The position numbers were made by a program, and so were the translations under genes. A stretch of 64,000 nucleotides of DNA from Lachnospiraceae bacterium (GTDB lineage Bacteria > Bacillota_A > Clostridia > Lachnospirales > Lachnospiraceae). A model generated the notes under the pieces. The model did not search any database and was not told where the DNA came from. It was given only the letters and a program-made list of their open reading frames with translations. Shown piece by piece: positions 54,570 to 62,810 of this stretch (positions within the stretch are counted from its first letter, which is position 1; the number at the start of each line of letters is the position of its first letter). The stretch spans positions 5,735 through 69,734 of the forward strand of contig SFGN01000011.1 in NCBI GenBank assembly GCA_004556565.1. The letters are read 5' to 3'.

Positions 54570-55976
54570 TCATTTGGATTTCTGCTTCCGCTCATAATCT
54601 TTGAGTGATTCTATCGCCTGACCGGACATCGGGATCAATGCCGCCATGTTAAAGATCGTCATCAGCCCTATTCCCACATCACCCAGATCCCATACAAACG
54701 TATAAGCCGCAAGCCCTCCCACGAAGAGCATAGCCAACGCAATCATTATATAAACCGTCTGCGACAGCCAGTTATCTCCAAAAAGATAGGCCACATTGGA
54801 TCTGGCATAAAACAGCACCCCGATAAATGTTGAAAAACTGAACAACAGAAGCGTTACCGCTATGAAAACAACTCCGAATTTCCCAAGATGGAACCGCATT
54901 GCCTCCTGGAGCAAAGTCATTCCTGTAAGTCCCGTAATCCTCTCCTCGGGTACCAGAAGCATGATCATCGCCGAACAGCTGCAAATAACGATTGTATCGA
55001 TAAATACGCCGAAGGCCTGTAAAAGTCCGGCTTTTGCCGGATGTGAGACATCAGCCGCTGCCGCCGCACAAGGCGCCGATCCCGAACCGGCCTCGTTGGA
55101 AAACAGCCCTCTTTTTACCCCGTTCATCAAAACTGCTCCGAAACCACCCGCCACCGCCTGGCGCACCCCGAACGCTTCCAGGAAAATCCTCTGGAATACT
55201 CCCGGAAGCTGATCTGCATTTTTTAAAATAATAAACACTGTAATCAAAAGGTAACATCCCGCCATAACCGGTACGACAACATCCAGCACTTTTACCGTCG
55301 CATTTTTCCGCAGAATAATGACTGCGGCAACAATCACAAGAAAAATAGTTGTATACAACGGCGGAATATGAAATGCGTTATTCACGGATGACGTTACCGA
55401 ATTACTGATCACCTGGCTGATTCCGCCCCAGCAGATCAACCCCGAAACCGCAAACAATACTGCCGTCATGCTATACCTTTTATCCGGATTTTTACATCTT
55501 TTCCTATGTGTCATGAAATGATGGATGTAATATGCCGGGCCTCCGCGGTATCCGCCGTAAAGCGGATCCTTCTGCTTATATAATTGGGCCAGGGTTGCCT
55601 CCGCAAATGCAGTGGACGCACCAAGAGCCGCAAGCACCCACATCCAGAAGACTGCACCCGCGCCGCCGGCAGAAATTGCCGCCACAACGCCGACCAGATT
55701 TCCCATCCCGACTCTCGTAGCGGTGGATACGATCAGAGCCTGCAGCCCCGAAATACCGTTCTTCGTCCCGCCCGGCCGCTTTTCTGCGGCTATCCGGAGC
55801 ATTTCCGGAAACTTCCTCACAAGTAAAAATTTTGTACGGATCGTAAAATAAATCCCCGCGGGGACAAGGAGCAGCACCAGCAGGGAAATCCCCACTGAGC
55901 TTCCGCCCGGGAGCGGGATGGTAAGCAAATCCCCCCACATAAATTTATACAGCACACCTATGATTTCTTTTAACAT
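54570..55976 (-). CDS. Alanine/glycine:cation symporter (AGCS family)
   Basis: The 468-residue membrane protein imports alanine or glycine with sodium or protons. About 10 to 11 hydrophobic helices are visible, with the family motif region GMGNLVGVVAAISAGGAGAVFWMW split as GMGNLVGVVAAIS and GGAGAVFWMW, and FSNEAGSGSAPCAAAAA near the middle. The start at 55976 is chosen over one seven codons upstream because the RBS (GGAGAG) fits it better, though the spacing is loose. Confidence 0.9.
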   Translation of the reverse strand: MLKEIIGVLYKFMWGDLLTIPLPGGSSVGISLLVLLLVPAGIYFTIRTKFLLVRKFPEMLRIAAEKRPGGTKNGISGLQALIVSTATRVGMGNLVGVVAAISAGGAGAVFWMWVLAALGASTAFAEATLAQLYKQKDPLYGGYRGGPAYYIHHFMTHRKRCKNPDKRYSMTAVLFAVSGLICWGGISQVISNSVTSSVNNAFHIPPLYTTIFLVIVAAVIILRKNATVKVLDVVVPVMAGCYLLITVFIILKNADQLPGVFQRIFLEAFGVRQAVAGGFGAVLMNGVKRGLFSNEAGSGSAPCAAAAADVSHPAKAGLLQAFGVFIDTIVICSCSAMIMLLVPEERITGLTGMTLLQEAMRFHLGKFGVVFIAVTLLLFSFSTFIGVLFYARSNVAYLFGDNWLSQTVYIMIALAMLFVGGLAAYTFVWDLGDVGIGLMTIFNMAALIPMSGQAIESLKDYERKQKSK

Positions 55977-56254
55977 TACTCTTTCTCTCTCCTGCATTAT
56001 TTATCATGGCAGGATTTCCGTGTTTCCCATCTTCCGGCTTTCAGTCATTCCATCTCTTTTCAACACTTTCCCGCTTTCACTTTTTAAAGTATAATTCAGA
56101 TCGGGATATTTGTAAATATACATTCGGATAAAGCCCCAAACAATAGAATCAACGCCTTTCGAGAATTCTATTGTCATAAATAAAGAGAACCTGCCATATT
56201 TCATTTGAATCTTTTTCCATTAGTGCTAAAATAGTTTTAAAGGAGGATGGTAAC

Positions 56255-56704
56255 ATGTCAAGAGACACATTCGTTATTTCTAAAAACATGAGCCGTATCC
56301 GCAGTAAAGACACCTCTATTGAAGTCGCTTTGAGAAAAGCGCTCTGGAAGGAGGGAATTCGATACCGCAAGAATTACCGTGCACTTCCGGGAACTCCGGA
56401 TATCGCCATCACAAAATACCAACTTGCTATTTTCTGTGACAGTGAATTCTTCCACGGAAAAGACTGGGAAATTCTGAAGCCACGCCTTGAAAAAGGGAAT
56501 AACCCTGATTACTGGGTAAAAAAAATCGAACGTAACCGCGAACGCGATATCAGAAATGACCAGAAACTGCTGGCCATGGGCTGGACAGTGATTCATTTTT
56601 GGGGAAAAGACATCCTCAAGAAAACGGATGAATGCACCTCTGCCATAAAAGAAACTATTTTCGATATTCAGATTAATTCATATGAGTCCGGAGCAGATGA
56701 ATAA
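56255..56704 (+). CDS. vsr: Very short patch repair endonuclease
   Basis: Vsr nicks 5' of the T in T:G mismatches that arise when 5-methylcytosine deaminates, and is usually tied to a cytosine methyltransferase. The 149-residue protein opens with SKNMSRIRSKDTSIE and carries the PDIAITKYQLAIFCDSEFFHGKDW core in two parts (PDIAITKYQLAIF, CDSEFFHGKDW), with the catalytic Asp, zinc ligands and His/Glu of the fold. AAGGAGG precedes the ATG. It converges with the restriction gene remnant and looks intact although its methyltransferase partner is broken. Confidence 0.93.
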   Translation: MSRDTFVISKNMSRIRSKDTSIEVALRKALWKEGIRYRKNYRALPGTPDIAITKYQLAIFCDSEFFHGKDWEILKPRLEKGNNPDYWVKKIERNRERDIRNDQKLLAMGWTVIHFWGKDILKKTDECTSAIKETIFDIQINSYESGADE

Positions 56705-56722
56705 ACTGCTCCGGAAGTCATT

Positions 56723-57481
56723 TTAGAGATTTTGTATTTTTTCTTCTGCCTTTTCCAAACCCGCTTTTGCTTTTGCAGCTTTTTCTTCTGCATTTTGGAC
56801 CCTTTTCCGTGCCATAGCGATTTGCTTTTCAGTTCCTGAGTTTTCAGCCTTCATAAATCCCTGCTTTGCTTCATGGAGTTTCACCATTGCCAACTTTAAT
56901 TTTTCTGCCGCATCCTTCCGCTCTTCCTCTGCCCTTGCCCTTTTCCTTTTTGCTTTCAGGTCATACTTATCTTTAATATCATGCCAACGCGGGATCACCA
57001 GTTCTTTCCCCGTTTCTTTTTTATAATTTTTCAAAAATGCTGATTTCCAGGCTGCGGCATCGTTATGGGTTTTAGGATTTTGGTAAACAGCTTCTTCAAT
57101 TACAGAAATAAAATCCTCAAGAGATTCAAAGATAGAATAGTCCACTCTGGACATATCCTCACTATACCAGATTCCCGGGCGGATTTTATGTACAACCTTA
57201 TCCTTAATCTGGAGATTAATCGGCCAGTCTTCCATCCTGCGGGTAATCTCCCACACTTTTTTCAGCCATACATCTTTAATTGTCACAATTCCATCATCGC
57301 TCATATCGTATCCAAAAATCAGGTAATCCACATCAAGCATATACGGTTTGTCAATAATCTCTTCTTCATACATCCGGAAATCAGCTATATCAAACCCGGG
57401 ACCTGCACTGCGGTTGAATGCCTTTACTTCTAATAAGTTTTTACTTCTGTCATCGGGATTGAGAAAAAAATCAGGCGGCAT
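56723..57481 (-). pseudogene. Truncated NgoBV/NlaIV-like type II restriction endonuclease
   Basis: The 252-codon frame lacks the N-terminus of the family: it starts at PPDFFLNPDD, the first catalytic Asp of the PD-(D/E)XK site, followed by LLEVKAFNRS with the second pair. The rest (DYLIFGYDMSDDGIVTIKD, WLKKVWEI, LQIKDKVVHKIRPG) is complete, and a Lys/Ala/Glu coiled coil (about 165-252) follows. There is no ribosome-binding site before the ATG, and upstream it runs into a stop (TGA) only 13 codons away. It overlaps the frame of the methyltransferase fragment, so a deletion has joined the two genes. Target GGNNCC is inferred from the family. Confidence 0.65.
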
Positions 57482-57684
57482 CTGCGTATTTTCATTGACC
57501 GCATACTCAATTCCATTTCATTTCCAAAATACCCCTGATATGCTTTTATCGCATATTTTTTTATTTCCGAAGAAAAAACGCATTTGGTTTCAAACCCAAT
57601 TTCTTTCATCGCCTGTTCAAACCCTAAACGTATGCCGCCTAACCCCGCAAACAGATCAATGATTCTTACTGTATTCTGAGACAT
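57430..57684 (-). pseudogene. N-terminal fragment of a C5 cytosine DNA methyltransferase
   Basis: The frame starts MSQNTVRIIDLFAGLGGIRL, motif I of m5C methyltransferases, which binds SAM, and continues to YQGYFGNEM near the end of motif III/IV. It then changes into sequence that belongs to the restriction gene. Motif IV (PCQ) with the catalytic Cys, the target-recognition domain and motifs VI-X are all absent. It is the partner of the truncated endonuclease and of vsr. Confidence 0.8.
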
Positions 57685-57813
57685 ATTCTGTTCTTCCTCT
57701 AAATTATTATCATGAAATCAATGATATTATTTTATACTACTCAACCCAATTTGTCATTATGTCTTTTTCATTTGTTTTTCTGCGGCCGTCCGCTTTCCTG
57801 TTTCTGTTCTGCA

Positions 57814-59304
57814 TCATCGATCTTTCTTCGACGGATTGTCGAGCAGATTTCCATCCACGTCAAACCTGGAGCCGTGGCAGGGGCAATCCCAGCTTTTTTC
57901 ATCCGGATTCCACTCCAGCTCACATCCCATATGGGAACACCTTGCGGAAATCATGTGCAGTTCTCCTGCTTCATCCCGACAACAGGCAAATCTCTTCCCA
58001 TCCACCAGAACAATCCCGCCGTGTCCGCACGGTAAAGACTCCGCATCTTTTTTGGGTCTGTGAAGAAGCCCTTTGGAAAGTCCTTTCACGCTCATGCCGG
58101 CATCCAGGATAAAATTGCCTGCTGCCGCCCGGAAATTTATCCTCAACGGAGAAAACAATTTTTTGTAGGGATTCTCTATCCCGCACAGCTCGTCCCGAAG
58201 TATCAGGGCTGAAATCATGGAAGAGGTCATCCCCCATTTCTGAAATCCCGATGCGACATATAAATCCGGAGTAAACGCAGAGTATCTTCCAATAAATGGA
58301 ACCCCGTCGTGCGGCATGCAGTCCTGGGCTGACCAGCGCGCCTCCACCCTGCTTCCCGGGAAATACTGTTTAGCCGCCTGCATAAGGAGATCATATGATC
58401 CTCCGTTACTGTTCTCCCCGGTCCGGTGTGAACCACCGCCAAGCAGCAGTGTGTCCCCCGCCTGACGCAATGACAGACCCTCTTTATCAACGCCGTAATA
58501 CATCCCGATTATTTTCCGGCATCCTGAAAGTGCCAGGACATAGCTTCTCTCCTGATGCTGGCGCAGAAAATAAAACCCGGGAATGTTAAGAAACGGATAA
58601 TGCGTCGCCACAACGATTTTGTCTGCTGTAAGCACCCTGCCGTTTGTCACAACCTGATTGCCTCTGACCGCAGTAACCTTTGTCTGTTCCCATATTTCCA
58701 GATTAGAAGAAAGATACCGGATGAATTCCAACGGAGAAAACTGTGCCTGATTTTGAAAACATAGTGCTCCCGCTACAGGAAAGGGCAGTTCTGTTTCCCG
58801 TGCAAAAAAAGCGTCTATTCCGAGTCTTTTCGCCGCCTGTTCCTCTTTTTTCAGAGTCGCCTCATTCAGCAGGGTATACAAATAAGCCGGGACTATTTCA
58901 AACTGACATGAAATCCTGTGATTTTTTATCAATCTCTCATATTCCCTGATTGCCTCCTCATTCGCCTTTGCGTACATCTCTGCCTTTTTTATGCCCATCG
59001 TATTGATAAGAGTACTGTATTTCAGGCCGTGCTGGCTCGTAATCTTTGCCGTCGTCCGCTCTGTCTGCCCCGAAGCAATTTTATCCGCCTCAAGAACCAG
59101 CACGTTTTTCCCCCGTTCCTTCAGATAATAAGCGGTCAAAAGCCCGGCCATACCGGCTCCTATCACAATAACATCCCGGCGGGTATGATTAAAACCGGCA
59201 TGCAGAACTCCGGCATGCCTATCCTGTGAATGTGGCATACCGGAGCTTTCTTTTCCTTGCTTATCTTCGATTATTTTAATCTGTTTTCTCCATAATGATT
59301 CCAT
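57814..59304 (-). CDS. FAD-dependent oxidoreductase with C-terminal Rieske domain
   Basis: The 496-residue protein joins a DAO-type flavin domain and an iron-sulfur domain. The dinucleotide motif VIGAGMAGLLTAYYLKERGK lies near 46-66, with the ATTH-like IVVATHY further on. The Rieske domain (about 415-490) has both ligand pairs, CSHMGC and CPCHGSRFD. Such YhfW-like enzymes oxidise small amine or hydroxy substrates; the partner is not known. AAAGGATG precedes the ATG. It lies 50 bases after hflC on the same strand and may be in its transcript. Confidence 0.9.
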   Translation of the reverse strand: MESLWRKQIKIIEDKQGKESSGMPHSQDRHAGVLHAGFNHTRRDVIVIGAGMAGLLTAYYLKERGKNVLVLEADKIASGQTERTTAKITSQHGLKYSTLINTMGIKKAEMYAKANEEAIREYERLIKNHRISCQFEIVPAYLYTLLNEATLKKEEQAAKRLGIDAFFARETELPFPVAGALCFQNQAQFSPLEFIRYLSSNLEIWEQTKVTAVRGNQVVTNGRVLTADKIVVATHYPFLNIPGFYFLRQHQERSYVLALSGCRKIIGMYYGVDKEGLSLRQAGDTLLLGGGSHRTGENSNGGSYDLLMQAAKQYFPGSRVEARWSAQDCMPHDGVPFIGRYSAFTPDLYVASGFQKWGMTSSMISALILRDELCGIENPYKKLFSPLRINFRAAAGNFILDAGMSVKGLSKGLLHRPKKDAESLPCGHGGIVLVDGKRFACCRDEAGELHMISARCSHMGCELEWNPDEKSWDCPCHGSRFDVDGNLLDNPSKKDR

Positions 59305-59357
59305 ATAAAGACATCCTTTCCTTTGATGTCTTTAGTATGTCCCATTTATGGGTTTTC

Positions 59358-60239
59358 TTACTGCTGACCCTGGTAAAATAATTCTGCAATCGGAGAATCT
59401 TTATCCAGCACGATCGTGTTCTCACCATTTGCCAGCGTTGCTTTTACGGCATCGAGCTGTCTTACGAAAGAATAAAAATCTGCCTTGCTTTCATCATTAT
59501 AAGCATTGCTCAGGATTTTCATATACTCCGCTTCTCCCTCGGCAACGATCGTATCCGCCTGTTTCTGAGCCTGTGCCAGCAGAACGGTCACCTGTTCGTC
59601 CGTGTCATTCTTGATTTCCTGAGCCTGCTGCTCGCCCTGGGCCGTATAGGATGCCGCGATATTATTTCTCTCAGAGATCATACGGCTGTAGACAGCTTCT
59701 TTATTTTCATCCGGCAGATCCAGCATTTTTGTTTCAATTTTCTCCACTTTGATTCCATAAGCCTCCAGATTTGTGCCTAACTTCTTAGTCAGCAATTCTG
59801 CAAGCTCCCCGTCCCTTCCGGAAATCACTTCTTCCTGGGTAAGGCTGCTGATTACATTTTTCAGTGCATTATATACATTTGAACTGATACGGGATTCTGC
59901 ATTTTGCTGTGAGCCGCTCAGCTTCTGGATAAATTTGACCGGGTCTTCTATCCTCCACATTACAAAGCAATCGGAAATCATTGATTTCTTGTCAGAAGTC
60001 ATGACATCACTCGGCGGAAGGTCGCTCAGCTTCATTTTAGAGCTGATTACCGTCTCCGACTGGATAAACGGCAGCTTCAAGCTCACGCCATAGGATGAAC
60101 CATTATTTTCCTCTACCCTTACAATTTTACCAAACTGTTTTATAACACGATATTCGCCCGGTTTTGTCACAACTATCGATGACAGCAGCAAAACGGCTGC
60201 AATTATAATAATCGGGATAATGACTGCTTTCTTCTTCAT
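59358..60239 (-). CDS. hflC: Membrane protease regulator HflC (SPFH/band 7)
   Basis: HflC forms a membrane cage with HflK around the FtsH protease. The 293-residue protein has an N-terminal membrane helix (about 5-24), an SPFH domain (about 25-190; YRVIKQFGKIVRVEE) and a long helix (about 190-270; AQGEQQAQEIKNDTDEQV). GGAGG lies before the ATG, and it starts two bases after hflK ends. The pair is the usual hflKC operon. Confidence 0.9.
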   Translation of the reverse strand: MKKKAVIIPIIIIAAVLLLSSIVVTKPGEYRVIKQFGKIVRVEENNGSSYGVSLKLPFIQSETVISSKMKLSDLPPSDVMTSDKKSMISDCFVMWRIEDPVKFIQKLSGSQQNAESRISSNVYNALKNVISSLTQEEVISGRDGELAELLTKKLGTNLEAYGIKVEKIETKMLDLPDENKEAVYSRMISERNNIAASYTAQGEQQAQEIKNDTDEQVTVLLAQAQKQADTIVAEGEAEYMKILSNAYNDESKADFYSFVRQLDAVKATLANGENTIVLDKDSPIAELFYQGQQ

Positions 60240-60241
60240 GA

Positions 60242-61249
60242 TTATTCCTCCTCACCTGTACTGTATGTGCTGAAAGCTTCCAGAGGCAGCAATGTCTGAG
60301 TCGATCCGTCCGTAATATAAATTTTCATGGAGGGAAGCACTTCTTCCATTGTTTCATAAAACATACGCTGTTTTGTAATCAGCGGGAATTTAATGTACTC
60401 CTGATAAAGGGAATTAAAACGTGCCGCCTGCCCCTCTGCCTCCGCAATCAGAGCCTCTTTCTGAGCCTGAGCATTTTTAACAATCTTATCCGCTTCGGCA
60501 TTTGCTGCCGGAATTCTTGTATTTGCGTCGGCATTTGCGTTGTTGATCGCAGTCTCCATCCCCTGCTTTGCATCTTCCACATTCTTAAATGCCTGTGCCA
60601 CTTCTTTGGTCGGTACTTCCGCATCCTGAATCACCGCATTTGTAATCTGAATGCCGATATTTTCCGCTTCCAGCCTCTTCTGAAGCTTTTCTTTAATTTC
60701 TGACTGTATCGCATATTTCCCGGTCGTCAGGACATCATCAACGCCATGGCTTCCGACCGTATCACGGATATAGCTCTGTGCCAGATTTTTTACGTTTACC
60801 TCCGGCTCGTCGGAAGCATAAAAATACTGGATCGGATCTGTAATCTGATATTCAAAATAAAAATCGATATTTACAAAATTATAATCACTGGTGATCATAA
60901 ATGATTCCTTATCGATCGATTCATCCGTCACCAGATCATACCCTACCGAAAATTGTTTCGATGCTTTACTCACTTTGTACACCTTCTGAATATACGGAAT
61001 CTTAAACTTGATTCCGGGGTTTTCCACTACATGTACAGAGCCAAATGTCCGAATGACTGCATATTCATCCTCCTCCAGCGAATACATCGTCTGGAAAATT
61101 GTGAAAAGCAGAAAAACACCTGCAATAACACATAAAACAACTTTCTTAATTGTATGAAAATACGGCGGCATAAGGTCATCTTTATCTTTTTTCTTCTGTA
61201 CTGCTTCCTGTACGATCTCTTGTTCAGTTCTATTTTTTCTTTTGAACAT
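60242..61249 (-). CDS. hflK: Membrane protease regulator HflK (SPFH/band 7)
   Basis: HflK is the partner of HflC in the FtsH-regulating complex. The 335-residue protein has a basic start MFKRKNRTEQE, one membrane helix (about 38-58), an SPFH domain (about 60-225) and the long helical segment (about 225-300) with repeated Ala/Glu. AAAGGAA stands before the ATG at 61249; a longer frame from 61279 has no site. It is the first gene after the manganese-riboswitch leader. Confidence 0.9.
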   Translation of the reverse strand: MFKRKNRTEQEIVQEAVQKKKDKDDLMPPYFHTIKKVVLCVIAGVFLLFTIFQTMYSLEEDEYAVIRTFGSVHVVENPGIKFKIPYIQKVYKVSKASKQFSVGYDLVTDESIDKESFMITSDYNFVNIDFYFEYQITDPIQYFYASDEPEVNVKNLAQSYIRDTVGSHGVDDVLTTGKYAIQSEIKEKLQKRLEAENIGIQITNAVIQDAEVPTKEVAQAFKNVEDAKQGMETAINNANADANTRIPAANAEADKIVKNAQAQKEALIAEAEGQAARFNSLYQEYIKFPLITKQRMFYETMEEVLPSMKIYITDGSTQTLLPLEAFSTYSTGEEE

Positions 61250-61303
61250 ATTCCATTTCCTTTCTATTTTTCTCGTCAAACCACTATGTTACAAATTTTC
61301 ATT

Positions 61304-61321
61304 TACTTCCGCTTAAACATC
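61304..61321 (-). CDS. Possible five-codon mini-cistron MFKRK upstream of hflK
   Basis: On the minus strand TAAGGAGGTAAAGGAGAG leads directly into ATG TTT AAG CGG AAG TAA. The peptide MFKRK equals the first five residues of HflK, with different codons. It could be a leader peptide whose strong ribosome-binding site tunes hflK translation, or the remnant of a displaced gene start. No product can be confirmed from sequence. Confidence 0.3.
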
Positions 61322-61360
61322 TCTCCTTTACCTCCTTAGAGTGCCGGTCCGCGACCGCTG

Positions 61361-61375
61361 TTATGTACACGCCGC
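61361..61375 (-). other. Place-holder: sequence between riboswitch terminator and hflK
   Basis: The interval 61250-61425 holds no gene of normal size. It contains a CGGGACA...TGTCCC-type hairpin (about 61373-61417) and the mini-cistron listed separately. The bases at these coordinates themselves show nothing else recognisable. Confidence 0.25.
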
Positions 61376-61427
61376 AGGGACAAAATCCCTTTTTACTTTA
61401 CAGAAATAAATGTCCCGTATAGTAAAA

Positions 61428-61465
61428 AAGACTTTTATCATGACATAAGCCACAATAAAAGTCTT
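61428..61465 (-). terminator. Expression-platform terminator of the yybP-ykoY riboswitch
   Basis: AAGACTTTTAT pairs with ATAAAAGTCTT around a loop of about 16 bases, followed by TTTTTTAC on the minus strand. Its 5' arm overlaps the 3' end of the aptamer, the classical switch arrangement. Confidence 0.8.
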
Positions 61466-61550
61466 GCTATCTCATTTGCTACGGATACCTGCCGGTATCG
61501 ATTGACGGTCACAACCCCATCCTTATCGGATGTTCAGCTACTCCCTTTTA
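61455..61550 (-). ncRNA. yybP-ykoY (manganese) riboswitch
   Basis: The minus strand shows AAAAGGGAGTAGCTGAACA at the 5' side, the central CGTCAATCGATACCGG that resembles the conserved CGUCAACAUACUCGG loop, and GTAGC with GCAAGACTTTTAT at the 3' side. These are the elements of the manganese-sensing yybP-ykoY class. A perfect promoter precedes it and a terminator follows. The gene after it is hflK, an unusual target for this class; Mn exporters or P-type ATPases are typical. Confidence 0.75.
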
Positions 61551-61563
61551 TTTGTATGAACAG

Positions 61564-61592
61564 AGTATAGCACTTTGATATTTCTTTGTCAA
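61564..61592 (-). promoter_or_regulatory. Sigma-A promoter of the riboswitch-hflKC transcript
   Basis: TTGACA (61587-61592) and TATACT (61564-61569) are 17 bases apart on the minus strand. The start near 61557 lies seven bases before the riboswitch. Confidence 0.8.
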
Positions 61593-61640
61593 TCTGTTTT
61601 TGACACTTCCGCCACAAATGTCATTGAGGGAAAAACTTGC

Positions 61641-62783
61641 TCATTCTCCGGTATCCTCCTGCCCGGTTTTAAATTCCACTGCAGCCGAATCCTTTATCTG
61701 ATATACTCGTGTCCACTCTTTTGTTTCGTCGTTGCGCTGCACCTCTGACTGATGCTGATACAGGAATTTCACCAACTCGTATCCATTCACCCATATTTCG
61801 TTATTTCCTTCTCTCTGAGACTCATCGAAAATAAGCTGCAGCCCGAAATGAAGATGGTATTCGTCAATATTATTTACATTTTCCTGTGCGCTGTATCCCG
61901 TTCTTCCGACATATCCGATGACATCGCCCGCCTGAACGATATCTCCTTTTTCCAGCCCTTCTGCATAAGGGCGGTTCTGTCTTAGATGCGCATAGTAATA
62001 GTAGCGTTTCCCGTCAAAGCTGTTGATTCCGACACGCCATCCTCCGTACTGATTCCACCCAAGTTCTGCAACATACCCCGATTCCACTGCAATCACCGGA
62101 GTCCCCACCTGGCTCATCATATCATGTCCAAGGTGATTTCTCCTGTAACCATAGGTTCTGGATACCCCGAAATCGTCATAATCCGAGTAGGGAAACCCTT
62201 TAGCAATCGGGTGAAATGCTTTCAGGCCGTATACCTTTTCCCATTTGGTGGCAGCTTCCCCTTCGCCTTCTTCCTCCGTATTTTTGTCTTCATCATCCTC
62301 TGTGGTCTCTTCCGCCTGCTGCTTTTCTCCTGATTCTGTACTTACCGGGATTTCCATATCATATTCCCCTACCATGCCGTCCAGCACTGCGCCGTAAGCC
62401 TCCCTGTAATATGCATAATACGTCATCTCCGCCGCCAGCTTTTCTTCCGATGTTTCCTGATTTAAAAATGCTTCCGCAATCGTCTCCATATCCTGTTCTT
62501 TATACCGCGTAAAATCTCCGCCATACTTAGCCCCCAGATACGCCAAAAGGCTCACCCAATTCAGGTGAACCTCTTTATCGTATGTATCCAGATCATACCG
62601 ATATGCTTTTTTCATTGCCTCACAGGTTACATTAAATTCTACCCATTTAATATAATCTTCCTCCTGCGTATCTGCATTTACATTTGCAGTCTGAACCGCC
62701 GTATTCCCTCCGCTCTGAAAATGCCATGCACCTGCCAATATGAGAATGATACACAGCGGTATGATAAATCTGTCTTTTTTCAT
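61641..62783 (-). CDS. M23 (LytM) peptidoglycan endopeptidase, membrane-anchored
   Basis: The 380-residue protein has an N-terminal anchor (about 5-22), a helical region (about 40-140), an acidic linker (EETTEDDEDKNTEEEGEGE, about 158-176) and a LytM domain. The zinc ligands are His217 and Asp221 in NHLGHD, and His312 in YHLHF (with His310). It would cut peptide cross-links in the wall or serve as a sporulation-type factor. GAGGAACATTC precedes the ATG. It follows the esterase gene by 27 bases and may share its transcript. Confidence 0.88.
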   Translation of the reverse strand: MKKDRFIIPLCIILILAGAWHFQSGGNTAVQTANVNADTQEEDYIKWVEFNVTCEAMKKAYRYDLDTYDKEVHLNWVSLLAYLGAKYGGDFTRYKEQDMETIAEAFLNQETSEEKLAAEMTYYAYYREAYGAVLDGMVGEYDMEIPVSTESGEKQQAEETTEDDEDKNTEEEGEGEAATKWEKVYGLKAFHPIAKGFPYSDYDDFGVSRTYGYRRNHLGHDMMSQVGTPVIAVESGYVAELGWNQYGGWRVGINSFDGKRYYYYAHLRQNRPYAEGLEKGDIVQAGDVIGYVGRTGYSAQENVNNIDEYHLHFGLQLIFDESQREGNNEIWVNGYELVKFLYQHQSEVQRNDETKEWTRVYQIKDSAAVEFKTGQEDTGE

Positions 62784-62810
62784 GAATGTTCCTCACGGCA
62801 TTTGGCCTCA

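Noticed and set aside
56004..56204. 66-codon minus-strand frame between the symporter and vsr genes
   Set aside because: It has a weak vague likeness to DUF960 but no ribosome-binding site; a second frame in the same stretch is equally open. Not enough to call a gene.
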